Shown: positions 5,625 to 5,960 of the stretch, piece by piece | Position numbering within the stretch: position 1 is the stretch's first letter | Layout: each line of letters begins with the position of its first letter | Source: Planctomycetota bacterium | GTDB lineage: Bacteria; Planctomycetota; Planctomycetia; Pirellulales; Lacipirellulaceae | Assembly: GCA_013151315.1 (NCBI GenBank) | Contig: JAADIN010000270.1 | Coordinates: 1-5,960, forward strand | Length of the DNA: 5,960 nt | Direction of reading: 5' to 3' | Program-made: the position numbers and the translations under genes | Notes under the pieces: model-generated | What the model was told of the DNA's origin: nothing | What the model saw: the letters and a program-made list of their open reading frames with translations, nothing else | The model's database searches: none

Positions 5625-5658
5625 GGCGATTCAGGCCCAGCGGCTCTCGCCGCAGCCT
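5625..5658 (-). repeat. Right copy of the repeat, forming the genuine 3' end of purM
   Basis: Matches 4920-4953 at 31 of 34 positions in direct orientation. It comprises the last eight sense codons of purM, its TGA (5631-5633) and six bases beyond. The matching bases outside the stop codon show that the duplicated unit includes a little 3' flank as well as coding sequence. Confidence 0.75.
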
Positions 5659-5960
5659 TCAACGATCCGTCCAATCTGCCAGCTCTCCTGCCCTAGATTG
5701 GCAAGCTGTTGCTGGACGCTCTCGGCGTAGTAGTCCGAGACGATCATCGTCATGCCGACGCCCATGTTGAAAACGCGTGCCATCTCGGCATCGTCCACGT
5801 TGCCCAACTGCTGTAGCCAAGCGAAAACGGCCGGGATCTGCCAACTGTCGCGCCCGATCTCCGCATCGACCGTGGCCGGCAAAACGCGAGCAAGATTCTC
5901 GTGCAGCCCGCCGCCCGTGATGTGGGCAATCCCATGAACTACCGATTTCACTTGATAATG
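5631..5960 (-). CDS. purM: Phosphoribosylformylglycinamidine cyclo-ligase (AIR synthase), C-terminal part
   Basis: The minus-strand frame runs open from the right edge to TGA at 5631-5633, giving the last 109 residues of a protein that is usually about 345 long. A GTG at 5951 is internal, since HYQ precedes it in frame. Family hallmarks are clear: HGIAHITGGGLHENLARVLP, then VFAWLQQLGNVDDAEMARVFNMGVGM, the conserved core of the C-terminal AIRS domain. The enzyme closes the imidazole ring in the fifth step of purine synthesis (FGAM plus ATP to AIR) in the cytoplasm. The last eight residues, GCGESRWA, lie in the segment that is duplicated next to dsbD. If the cassette was inserted here, purM kept or regained an intact end. 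Neighbouring genes to the right are not visible. Confidence 0.95.
   Translation of the reverse strand, partial: HYQVKSVVHGIAHITGGGLHENLARVLPATVDAEIGRDSWQIPAVFAWLQQLGNVDDAEMARVFNMGVGMTMIVSDYYAESVQQQLANLGQESWQIGRIVEGCGESRWA

Larger units (their letters stand above)
4920..5658. other. Candidate inserted cassette bounded by direct repeats of the purM 3' end
   Basis: The two 34-base copies of the purM end lie in the same orientation, 705 bases apart, and bracket the nucleotidyltransferase pair and nothing else. Removing the segment between the repeats would restore a convergent dsbD-purM arrangement with the two stops about 13 bases apart. No integrase, transposase or terminal inverted repeat is seen within it, so the mechanism (site-specific capture, homologous exchange with a foreign purM end, or duplication) is open. 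Confidence 0.5.

Overview
The window looks like chromosomal DNA of a planctomycete, probably of the Pirellulales type. This rests on moderate-to-high GC, weak or absent Shine-Dalgarno sites at several genes, a five-gene backbone of ordinary housekeeping and membrane proteins, and short dispersed palindromic repeats in the intergenic gaps (an 'accacagagacacggag' type repeat and a 'gtgccactgctggctt' type repeat). The phylum call is inference from sequence style and remembered protein flavour, not from a search.

Layout, left to right. Bases 2-481 (+) are the C-terminal part of an unrecognised membrane protein. Bases 503-562 hold a long, nearly perfect hairpin of a dispersed-repeat type, lying between convergent genes. 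Bases 571-909 (-) encode a single-domain, degenerate CheY-like receiver. Directly upstream of it on the same strand, bases 953-1300 (-) encode a P-II signalling protein (GlnB/GlnK family), so the two probably form a glnB-receiver transcription unit. Divergent from glnB, bases 1389-2441 (+) encode an APH-fold phosphotransferase with an unorthodox catalytic loop. The 353-base gap that follows holds a weak hairpin/T-run, a good sigma70-like promoter, and a 137-bp palindromic MITE-like element sitting exactly where the transcript of the next gene should begin. Bases 2795-4912 (+) encode a complete three-domain DsbD-type thiol:disulfide interchange protein (periplasmic domain, eight-helix CcdA-like membrane domain, C-terminal thioredoxin domain; all six redox cysteines present).

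The right end is the most interesting part. The purM gene (AIR synthase, minus strand, running off the right edge) ends at 5631. A second copy of its last eight codons plus stop and a few 3' bases lies at 4920-4953, just after dsbD. The 34-base copies differ at three positions, and the two differences inside the reading frame are both silent. Between the copies is an AT-richer two-gene cassette: a small predicted nucleotidyltransferase (DUF6932-like, with a GS-x9-DxD motif) overlapping by ATGA a 64-residue helical charged protein. This looks like an accessory module inserted at the 3' end of purM, leaving a purM end-copy behind. The module has the shape of a toxin-antitoxin-like or defence-type pair, but its function is not established by anything visible here.
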